Source: Acanthaster planci (lineage: Eukaryota > Echinodermata > Asteroidea > Valvatida > Acanthasteridae). Taken from it: a stretch of DNA of 64,000 nucleotides. Shown here piece after piece: positions 27,201 through 39,200 of the stretch (the first letter of the stretch is position 1; every line of letters begins with the position of its first letter). The DNA is taken from positions 1,225,861 to 1,289,860 of the forward strand of contig NW_019091491.1 in NCBI RefSeq assembly GCF_001949145.1, written 5' to 3'. Made by a program: the position numbers and the translations under genes. Under the pieces are notes generated by a model that worked only from the letters and a program-made list of their open reading frames with translations, made no database searches and was not told where the DNA came from.

Positions 27201-30200
27201 AGATGACTGACAGCCGTTCTTATTTTGATCAGGCTGAATCAACCTTCAGTTGCCAGTTACCTGTAGTTTATCATGTTTATAGGCTTGCTACATGCACATT
27301 TAAAAGACTGCAGAGGTTAAACCATTCGTTCTGCAGACCGTTGCAAACTTAAATTGTTTTGTTTTATTTCTCGCAGGATTTTTCGTCTTCACTCAAGGCT
27401 TTGTTCAGCTGATTGACAAACTCTGAAAGGCTTCATGATTGCAACAAAGTTAAAGGTTTGTTGGACATTTTTTACTCATTTGCAGGGTCAGTCTCCTCAC
27501 GCGGGGTCTCCAGCGCTGGAAACTGTTTACAAGCCAGTCGAAGGTCAGAGGCTACCGTGATGAGATGAGCCGGGTGCACCATGAGGAGATGACAGTCAGG
27601 AAGGCGTGGTGCACCATTAAGGCGGTGTATGCACAAACACAGAAGGCGCACAGTCACTACAGGTGAGTAATAAGGAATAGGAATCAAGTAACACAAAGCT
27701 TTTTATGCAAAGTTAAAACCTATTATCAATTTCTCAGTTCCTCACACGTACTTACGTACAAGTACGTGTATTAAATAACTGACAGTATTGAGGGTTTGCA
27801 TGGCTGCCATCTTGCAGGTCAGTGCTTTTGTTCCATAGAGTCTGCATAAAGGAGGTTTTTCTTTGGAACAAAAGAACTGCCGTGGAAGATGGCTACATGA
27901 ACCATGTAAAGCCTCTATAGGCTTGGTATTAGCTATGGTACATGTATATTCACCCCTGCCATTTTCCTCTTGTTAAATAATACTCTCCCAGTCACAAGCT
28001 TCTGTCTGCTGTTCTGCGTACCTGGGTAAGAGGCAGCCAGCTGGCCAAGGCTGAGCGACACCACCAGCACAGCCAGGCCTTGGAGCTGAGGCGGTGCGGA
28101 CTAGTGAGGGTGCACTTCAAGCGTTGGAAGGAGGAGTTGTTTGTAATGCAGCTGCGGAAGAGGCTGGATACAGTGCGAAAAAGGTACAGAGAGATGTGGA
28201 AACGCTATCACTGGTCTTGATTTCATGGACCATGTGTTACCAGACTCACTTCACTTCAAATACTACAAAACTCTGCTGCTAGAATGATTACTGAGACAAG
28301 ATAATTTGAATCTATTTCCCCGTCTTACATCAGCTGCATTATTCCCTGGATAACTTTTAAAGTATTGGTGTTGACTTGGTGCATTCATGAAATTGCCCCG
28401 GTTTATCTCCATGAATTAATTTGCAGATACATGTATCATTCTTTAATTAAGAATTAATTAATTTGCTCTTGTAACAAAGATCTTCTCACTCCGTACCCAT
28501 TTCTCGCCAAATTGCATGGCCAACATGCTTCAAGTTCTGTAACTTTGTATGAGTGACGCATTAACCCTCATGGAGAGAAGGGGGCCAGGCCCCCATGAAC
28601 TGTATTTGTTTATTCTTGACATACATGTAAAGACACTCCTTATCCCTACAAATGAATTTGAACTCCCATCGGACATATGGTTTTGTTGTTAGGGTCATTG
28701 GAAGTTTTCATGGTTACATGCGTGCCAGCCTTCCCGCCAGTAGATTCTTCCTCCCCGGCTCGTTTAGGGTTAAGGAAATATATACCGGTTTGTACAGAGC
28801 AAGAAAGTGTTTAAATTGACCCCTATATCATTTGATCAGGTATGTCTGGGACCTGTGGACCCTGCGTCTGCAGCGGCAACAGCTCTACCGTCAGATCATG
28901 GAGTCACAGGCTCGCAAGGTTGCCAAGCAGCGCATCTTCACCAGGTGGATGCAAGTTGCCAGGCGACAGAAGGAAGCGGCAGAAAGAGCCGCAGCCATGC
29001 TGAGGAGGACATATCTCCAGATGGTGTTTGGAAACTGGAGGAGCTACGTGAACAAGGCTCAAAAACTGAGGTAGGTCAGACTTTTTCAAGATATGCTTTG
29101 CGTTGGGGACATGTTTGGTCCAATTTGCAGCGGTACGCAGGGACAGCCACGTTAGCCATTTTGTTAATTTGTTACTACATAGGCAGTAGGCCTACATGTA
29201 CATGTACTTGTATGCACTGATGTCAGTCTTTGTTTGCACATGCACTTTCCTAAGGAGCCAGTGGGGGCCCAAGGTCCACTGAGCACCAGAGGAAGGCGCA
29301 CATGTAAACAGGGAGTGGCACCGTCAGTACAGAAACCTATTCTGCTTGTGGAGAGAGAGAGCAAAGTCTTCCTTTGCAGAAGTAACTTTGCTGTGTTGGT
29401 ATCATAAAAGCGAAGTTGTTTTTCTGTCGAAAGTCAGAAGTGATCGTCTGCATGAAGTGTGGACCAGGCATTTGAACAGAAGTGGATGTTACTTATCTTC
29501 ATGTAACAACAAGTGCATGCCTGCATTACTATTCTCACGGTTGTTGGAACTCAAATTCAAATGAGATTTTCCTAGCTTTTTACTTTCAGAAATATTTTTT
29601 CATTGATACCTACATGTACATTATATGTAAACAGCATTGTGCATTCCTTATTTGGACTAAGTTTGCTGTGATCAGAGCTTTCCATGTTCTAAAACATTTT
29701 TCATTCTCAACAGTCTTCATTTCCATTTTGATCTTGTTTCCATGGGAACATTATAATCTTTCCACATTTGGAACTTGCCCTCATTTACTCCTATTGCAGC
29801 CAACTTTACCATTTAGGAATTTGTTTCAATCGGAATGGTCCAAGCTTCCCACTTCTGAAATATTTTCTGATTGACAACAGCACGTATGCTCATTTCCTTT
29901 TGTTGAAACTTCTTTACAAAGCCAATTCCCATCCCCAGGATTTGGATCCAAGATCCTCAGCTTTTTCTGACCCTCAAATATTATTTTTCAGTTACTGCCA
30001 CGGTGCTTGTTTCACTTTAAACAAAAAGCAAGGGTCAGATTCACATTCATGTAGTCATATGTATAGCTACTCTGGAAAGAGCTTAAATGCATTGTTATTA
30101 AGGGAATAAATATATGTTTGGCCGGTCTGACATGTGTGTTTCAGACCGGCTCCGGAGACGGAACGCTGATAATTCCATTCATAAATACCTTTTTGATTAG

Positions 30201-33200
30201 AGGTGCAACAGAAGTCAATATACATGTATGACAGATTTCCAGCGACTTTATTCCAGAATTTTACTTTCATTTTGCTGAACACCCCCGTCCATTTTACAGA
30301 ATATTCCATGTTCAAATTGTCCAATTGGCGCACGCATAGGAAACCATGAGCACACAGACTCTTGACCAATCAGAATCGATTAAACTGTCTTGTATCCAGG
30401 CACCAGCGCGTGTTTTACACAGCAGGCATTATCACTTCTCAGCAGGCATTAAATGTTAATACACGGTCAAGTTGAACATTGTTGAATAGGGAGACTGTCT
30501 GAGGTATTTATGAATAGCTGCCGGTATTTAAAGCCCTTGAAATTCACATTAGTTTATTTTTACCATTGGTGCCACCCTTTGCTTGAAGTTTAATGGATCT
30601 CTCTTCATCCTTCATTCTCACCATCGTTAGGAGCACCCTGTCAGCCATCACCAGTGATGTTCACCTCAGGAGCAAGCAGCGCACGCTGCAGACATGGACC
30701 TCCAGACTGAGGGACTGTCTGGCTAGGCAGGCTGCACAGAGAGCCTGGTCCAAAAATTGTGTCCTCAGGGCGGTCAGCAAATGGAAGGAAAGGGTCCGGC
30801 GCAGACAAATGGAAGAGAGATTGGAGCAGTTCCGGCCCGTCCATGACGAACACATGAAAAGAGGTGAGATTTTTGAATATGTATACTGCAGTTTGCAAGA
30901 AATGTTCAGGGCACCATGCAGATCCTGCTCATCAGGAGGCACGGGTAGAAATAGTTGCGACAACTTCAGATTAGAAGCCATTTTGTTTCCACAGTTTGCA
31001 TGCATGTGTATTATACCGTATATCATTTGTCCAAGTTTGATATGTCGTTTTCCTGTCACTTCAAAGCACTGTAATTCACAGCCCTTCTCTTATAAATAGT
31101 GCTGAATGAGAGCCCAGATGCTTAGTGCTTGCAGTTAAAATGTAGTTTTTATCTGCAACTGTACTCGTTTGACAGAAATCTGTTGTAGAGCACTCTCCAT
31201 TGTGAAACCTGATTGTAACTTTGTGCTTGCTTGACATCAATATTTCCCTTGTATCAAAGATGCCTTTAGGAGGTGGGTGCGTGAATTCCGCCTGGCTCTC
31301 CAAGACCACCAGAGGGCGCTCTCAGCTCAGCACAAGCTCCTGCGGAACCAGCTGCTGCGGCTCTTGTTGTCATGGCAACTCCTAGTGAAAGAGTCGAAAA
31401 CCATCGCTCCGCTATTGGAGAGGAGAGACCTGAAACAGCTGACAAAGTCTGTCTTTTCATCTCCGATACACCTCCTAACCATTTTGGCGTAATCGGAACA
31501 GCCCCGATTTTTACGCTTTCGGATTGTAAAAAAATGGAGCTTCCCTTTTTCCATAAGAAAGGAAGAAAATAAAAGAAATGATTAATCCTGGCAAAAGAGG
31601 GTGCCATTGCTGATTGGAGTTCACAATTTACAAAAAAAAGGTTACTATTAGCTACATGTACATGTACATGTATGTCGAAATGGCAGCTGTCAATGAAACG
31701 TGCGTGCATAAATATGAAAGTACATCTCTTTCAGAACTGCTTGTTTTACTATGACCTCGAAAACTAAATGTTCCAATTTGTGACTTGTCAATGTTGGTAG
31801 GTATATGCTTTTTCTGTCAGACAGATATTTTGTAGTCTGGACCCAAGCCTGGACTTCAATTATTGGTCCCCTAACATGTAACATGTGCATGGACGCATTG
31901 CCTTCTGGTGCAACGGAGACTTGCTTTGATCTCTGTATTACTTTCTGACCGGATAACATCAGACGGACAGCTGGAAAGCACCAGGCGCCGTCTTTGCAGG
32001 CCCTAATTTGCTCACATGCAAAATAACATCCCACCAATTGACTCAAGATCTTTGGTTGTAGTGAGCTGCTCCGTCAGGACTCTTAAAGCGCTTTTATGTG
32101 GCCTCCGTTTATTTACATTCAAGTCAGGGGTATACCAAAGATACAGCTTGAAAAAAACTAACTACTGTAGTGGCAGCAATCTTGGAGGCCCAGAAAATTG
32201 AGCCTGAGAGGCCTCATTTGTTGGTGCATGGCGATAAGGAAACGTGTTTCCTGTCAGTATGTATAGATTGGTAGAGTAGAGGATGGAATCAAGAACTTGA
32301 ACTGAATCAGGCTAGAGCAGTTTCAACCAAGAAATTCTAAGCATATCGGTATCCCTCTCTTGCATGTTCAAATCATGGAAAGTTGAGTCATTTGTGCTGA
32401 AGTCCTGCTTTGAATTTTACTTAGAATTTCTCAGATGGACTCTCTGGAATTATCAAGACTTGATTTGGTTACTTTTTTATTGGTATTATCCTCTATGGTT
32501 GAGTGTTACTGGGGAGCATCTGTGCGCACATATAATCCAAATTCAGTCTTACACCAGGACTAATACATTTGTAAAATACGTAATGTCTTGTTTTTAATTC
32601 CTCTTTGTTTGATCTTTTCCTACAACTCAAGTTCGTTTGACGCTTGGCGAGAGGTAGTCTTTCGGAAGAGAACTTGCAAGAAATACCAGGCTCTGCAACT
32701 CAGTCGCTCTCTTGGCAGTGCTTTCAAGACGTGGAGGTAGGTTAATAAATTCCTTTGCCTAGTTGTGATGATTGCTGTTTTTCTCCAGCAGCGTGAGGCC
32801 GTGTCATCACTGTCATGCAACTTCTACAATTTCCCACCACCAATCAGCCACCTTGGCAGTGGGCAAATGTTTGTTTAGCAACCGTACGTTGTACATTGTT
32901 AGGTTGACTCAATGTGGTTCCTCTTCTCATAAACCAACTGTGAATTCGTTATGAAACGGCAAAATGGTTCACCACTTGCGCCGTGGACGTTTATTGTTAT
33001 CGTAAAACTTCATGTACGATAACACTGCATGTCTCACATACGTCCATATTTCTCTTATACTTTAGCCATTAAGAAAGATTTCAAGGCTTTCCTATTTATG
33101 ACCATGTACATTGTAAATACTGTGCATGGTATCAAAGTCCCTGTCTATTGCAGTGGTATTTGTATGTCAATTCACGTTGATCGGTGATTGAGAGTGCCCT

Positions 33201-36200
33201 ATTGACACCGGGGGGAGGGGATATGAACACGCACTGTTATTCTTCAGAAGTTCCCATTGGTGCTACAGGCCCACTACATGGAGGGGCTGGTTAGCAGGCT
33301 GTGTGCGATGTTCCAACTTGGCTGAGAGCCATGGTTGCCCATCATGGCAAATATTACCCCTCTGAATTTTCACGGTATTCACAAATGGATGACATTACAG
33401 GAAGAAATGCGGCGTAAATCTTGCATAAATGACCTCCAAGACTACGCACTTGTGGTGTGCCACTTTGTATAATATAGTCGGGAAGTTGGGTGATATCTTT
33501 TCGTGAAAATAGTGACTATCCGCATCGAGCAGAAGCACCCCCTCATCGGTAGAAAACAGCCACGTTGGTAGTGATGCGACGGTGACATGTGCAGTTTCGT
33601 AGTCATTCCTGAACCAGTGCAGTTCAGTCCAATCAAAGGAGCCTACGTTGCTAAGCTTAAAAGTGCCCTCTCTTGGTCAAGCTCGAGGTGCATATTGACA
33701 CTGTAATGCAATTTATCTGTGGAAGGTTTTGAATTCCCACATTCTGTGGAAGGAATGGTGAAATGTGTGCCATACAATGTGAAAAACACCAAAAGCTTAA
33801 AAACAACTTGGAACTGCAATTCTCTGTAGGGAGCAAGTTGTGTCCAGGAAGGAGCTAGTCTCCATCCAGGAGTCGTTGATGGCCTCCAAGCTAACCAGGG
33901 CCTTCCTGGGCTGGAAAGCAGCTATCCAATGGCAAGTCAGCTTGAAGGCATTCCTGAGGCAGCGGCAAGAGGCAATGGTAAGACGGATCTTTGAAGGCTG
34001 GCGAAAGACAGCTGAGGAAGAAATGTTGCTGCTAGAAGTGGAACAAGGGGGCAAGGTAAGAAAATGAGACGGTAATCAAATAGTGGCTTCTGATACCAGC
34101 AAGCCCAGTGGGTTGTATGAATATATGTATGTGGGCCATTCCATGAGGTTGGGGCACAATTTGTGATGGTGTCCTTGTTACATGGGTAACTTTTACCATC
34201 TGTCATGACCTGTGGAGTAGGTCATTTACTCTGCAAAATAACACACACCTCTGTATTCAGCCTTGCAAGATGTATAGCAATGTCAATGTGGACTCCTTAT
34301 GCAGGTAAATAGCTGTTCATTTTTTCACGGGACCTATGTAACAATTGACACCGTCACAAATTGTGCCCCAACCTCATGGAATGACCCATGTCTGTGGCAT
34401 CAAACAGGAGGTACTGGGTCCCAAGCACAAGAAAAATGCATTTGAAACTGCATTACAAATAGCATCCACCCCCAAGACCGATGGTGGTTCAATTCCGAAG
34501 TGTGACATTTAGTGATGGTTGTCTGATTTTCACCGTCAGATGAGGGATGTTCTCCTGAAGACGCTTCTTTTCAAGAAGTGGTCCAAAAGTACCCGTCAGC
34601 AGAAAGTCATTGAGGCTAGTCTGGTGTCTGACCAAAGAATGAGAAGGCGTGCTAGAACGATCAGGGCAGCGTACAAGCAGTGGAAGAGGCAGTTCTTAGT
34701 CCAGATCATTGCCAGGTGCGTGATGTGACAATGAATTCAACTTGAAGCTTACTGCATGGTCATGAACCCTACAGTGTACAGTAGTGTACAGCTTGCACAT
34801 GCCTGTACAATGTGCAGCATGTACAGGAGGATTGCCATATTTGGCTGAGTCATTACATCATATACCTAGCGTGTTATGACCAATCACAGAGCCTCTTTTA
34901 GCAGAACTCTATGCTTTTACTGATTTCTTATTCGTCCTATCTTACCTTGAAACCGGTCAATCAAATTTGTTTTGCCTTGCATATTATCAAGCCAAAGCAC
35001 TACAGTTTCTTGCCAACTTATAATGTTGCCTGTCTTGAGTTATCAACAATGAATTACTTACGGCTTTGGTCGAGGTAGGGTTTAGAATATGTAGAGTGAT
35101 GTCTATTCCGTCCATGGTTTTGCACAGCCTAACCAGTCTGTTGCTAATAGACCACTCTGGTCTATATGTTTTGCTCCATGTACTGGAATGCCGAAGAATG
35201 ACCCGTCCAAATGCGGTCACACTCCTGGATGTATTGTGGCTATCCATGAAGTAACAAACTTTGAAACATTGGAGAAATCTAAGAGAATTTAACTTTCAAT
35301 TATTGAAATACTGGAAGTCGTCTCTCATCAGATGTCGACAGAACAGATGAGTGATATTCTGATATGTGTTGAACAAATACACTCACAAAATTATGCTTGA
35401 TTTGTGTTGAGATTTAATTCAACTGAATGAAATTTTAATGGTTTCAATGAAAAACTTGAAAAAGTTACTTGTTTTTGTCAAGTTTGTACTATTGAATGAT
35501 TGAACACCCAACTATACAAAAGAAAATTTTAACGAGAAATGAAGGATTGAAATGGGGACATGTGTCTTTGCAGGGATGCACAAGCTGACAAGGATGGAAG
35601 GTTATTGCACCGTGTCTTCCTGGCGTGGCACCAGGAAACCAGGTCCACTTACGAGCAGCTGACGGAGAGGTTTCAGCTGGCCTACGATGCTATGAGCTCG
35701 AGCTTCCCAAGCGATGGAGTCAGTCCAAAGTCGACCCTTGCCGCCCTGACCCTTGACCTGCCCCAGTCTCTCAGCAGCAGCAGTGGTGGATCGCAGGGCC
35801 TGCCCGCTCACCTCTCGACGGCGGACAGCGGGTATGGGAACGGATTGGCGCCGCTGCAGCAAGAAGGCCATTCTTGTCAGGAGACACCGCGCTCCCAAGG
35901 GGGCATCCTCGACAAAGGCAGGAGCAGTGGTCCACAGGATGAGAACTTTCAACTGGAGACCGGGCGTGGCCAGGTACCACCTCCCCAGCTGAATCGGTAT
36001 CGAGGGGCTTTGGGAGCTACCCGTGACATTGTGTTATCTTCTGATGATGACTTGTACCCAGATGAGCTTCCTCAACAAGTTGGAAGTCCAAGATTTAGGG
36101 AGCAGCAACACCACTTGAAACCACGCCGTCTCCTTACACAACTAAGCTCTTCAAAATTTGACACCCAACCCAAGTCAGCCAGCGGTCTGCAGGCACCTGT

Positions 36201-39200
36201 CTCCGGCCATCCAATCTCCTTTCTGCGAAGGCGCGCCAGTCTGGATCAGAACATCCTTAGCAGGCCCCAAGCTGATCACAGACATCCAATGAACACAACG
36301 ACATCCAGTGGTGCATGGGGCAGTGCTCGGAGTGCTAGCATGGACCAGGGTCTTCTGTCGTCGCCCGCTGTTATCAGACACCTGCGGAATGTCCACAGGA
36401 AATCGCAGACCGAAAATCCCATGCTGTTCTCCTGGGAAGAAGCACCAGCAGTGGGCTCCGATTCTGGCGTACATGATCCCCCGCTCTCAAAAAGTTCCAG
36501 CCAGACCACCTCTTCGCAACCTCAAAGACTTCAAACTCCCAAGAAACATAGAAGTGCACAACTCCAGTTAAGCACAAGTCCATCTTCACATGCTTTTCTA
36601 CCACTACAAGGCTCACTGTCATCGCCATCTCATACCCCTGGTTCAGCGTCGCCACGATCCCCAGACCTCTCCAAGTCCCTCTCTCCTCTAAGTCCAAGAA
36701 GCCGCATGCATTTTGCCCTGTCCGAAGGGCAATCTCAGACCATCTCGGACAGTCGCCACTCGTCCATCTCAGAATCCAGCAGCACCGGACCGGGCAGTAC
36801 CCACAGCAGCAGTTACTACATGCAGCTGGTTGGGTGTGACCAGAGCCAGTCTGGGACTGCGTCAGAGTACGCGCCCAGCGTGTTCTCAGACGGTGCACCT
36901 CCAGTCAGTCCAAGGCTGGACCAAAGGGTGAGTTCTCCCAATTCCTAGAACTTCTCTCAGTGATAGATCCCAATCAGATGAGTAAGAAATCACCTGCTAC
37001 TTCAAAGTTACGGGTCCTTGAACAAATAATGTGCAAAACAGTCGTTAGGAATTCGGGATGTTATATTCACAAATGGTTGGTTGTAATGGCTGATCTTTTA
37101 TACATGTACATATCTCACATCAGAGAACTCAGTACATTCCTTTTCATTTACACATGGAATGCTGAAAGTGTATTTTTAACTCGATCCATGGAGCATAGTT
37201 ATTGTGTAAATTCAGTGAGTAACACTTATACTTTCAAAGGAAGGGTGATCAACATCTTTTTACACATGTACTTGTAGTTCAGGGTTGGCAGTAGTGCCTG
37301 CTTTCTGGTTCAAAATAATTTTTCGAAAGTACGACAGGAAAGTTTAAACTTGCAAAAGGTGCTTCAGAGAGAAATGCCTCAAATACATTTTCTCCAAGCA
37401 ATTTACATACAAAAGTTGACAGGGACTTTAAAAACTTTGGGGGAATCGGGACCACGATGGAAAGTTGGGTAAAAAAAGTACCTGCCGTCTGGCATTTTCT
37501 TAAACACTTCTACATGTATGTATGGTCTGTCAGCTGTGAGTCACCCAGACCAATTTTTAATCTCTGTCACAGACCTACCTGAGGTCCATCATCCTTCACT
37601 GGCGACTCTGGCCGGCCAGCGCGGCCTTCAACCAGTGGCTGGACTACGTTCGCTACCGTAAGAACCTGCGAGAGATATCCGAACAAGCTGACTGGGTGTT
37701 CCACCAGGTTAGACTCAGGCGCGCCCTTGCGACGTGGCAGAGAAGATGCTATGTGGAGAGGCTGGCCAGAAACCATTGGGTGAGTTCTGAGATCATCTGT
37801 CTGTTTGGTTCTCAAACTAGTTCCATTTGATAAAACTGCAGTTATATCTATAGAGTACTTGAACGATACGGGCGATTCACAATAGGGCACTCCAAGAGTT
37901 AGCAACGTGTTGGCCAATCACCACACGCGAAATCTGTCGACCCATTCCAAACGTTTTTGTGAAATGCCTGTATTGTGCACAAGTGTGAAGTACTATTCAC
38001 AACAGCTACCAAGACCTATCTAGGCACCTTGCTTTATCCAAATGAAGGTTGAGACCACGTATATTGTTGCCTCAGGTACCAATAGCATATTACTGACGTA
38101 TTGTTTCCCTAAACATGGGGAAACATCATGTTGTTTCTTTCCTCTGTTGGCACGCCGCCTGTCTTTAGAATATCACCTCAAATTGAACAGAAAAGTGAGT
38201 ATCGTTGTTCATAAGCTTGCGTTCATAAGCTTGTTCACCAATATAAAAAAATTAGCACGTTTTTTGGACAAGATATTTTTGCAGCGTGGAATAATAAAAT
38301 GTAGTTTGAGGAAATTTGCTGCGTGAAAATGCCTCTTCGTAAAGACGGATGAAATTTAAAGATGGCAAGAAGAACTTGGTGAAAAAGGCAAGTGTATACT
38401 CTCATCAAGGGGGAATGTTTGACTGTTTTTCAGGAAATGAGGACCAAAGCAATCCACCTCATGACATGGATGCAGCACAGTCAAGACCACAAGAGGTGTA
38501 GCAGGCAGAAGGTTGCAGCAGACAGCATGGCCTGTGGGAAACGACTCGCATCAGCATTCCACTTCTGGAAGACAAAGGTATGGACACTTTCCTTGTTTCT
38601 TCATTCAGCAGAAAACGAGGTGATAACATCCTTTAATCTAAGTTGCTTGGAAGTAGTTCCTCGTTGGGATCCCATCAGAGCATCACTTCATGTCTTTGCA
38701 TTGTCTATGCATTTACCAAGTTTAAGCATTATTGGATATTTAGTCCTCATGTACTGTGCAACTTCGAATTAATGTTGATGCAGTCTGAAGTTAGTTATTA
38801 GTTCACCTTTAATAGAAAATGCATGCAAAGTCGATGGAATTTGGGTGGAAGAACAAGACAAATGTCAATAAAAACGAGCTTTTTCTTCAAATTACTGGAA
38901 AAGCCAAGAAGCGTCTTAGCATGAAATTGATTTTGTAGCCACTGTTAACATTGTGAGATCATTTCTAAAGCGACGTCGTGTCTCGCCCTGCAGTACAAGA
39001 AACACAAGGCGGTCTTGAGCATCGTCCACAACTGGAAGGGCTACGTCCAGCAGACGGTGGACCTGGAGGACCGCACCAAGGACCTCCGACACCAGATACA
39101 GCGACGGACGGCGCGGGAGTGCTTCAGGTCATGGAAACTACGGACCTGGCAGATACTGGAAGTGAAAGCACACCGCAATCGAGTGATCACAAAGAGGTGC

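Noticed and set aside
28807-29220. 137-residue frame overlapping exon 11 in another frame
   Set aside because: It contradicts the splice phase and lacks the Trp repeats found in the chosen frame.
36374-36898. 174-residue minus-strand open frame
   Set aside because: It is the antisense of the Ser/Pro-rich exon 18; long antisense frames are expected opposite Ser-rich coding sequence.
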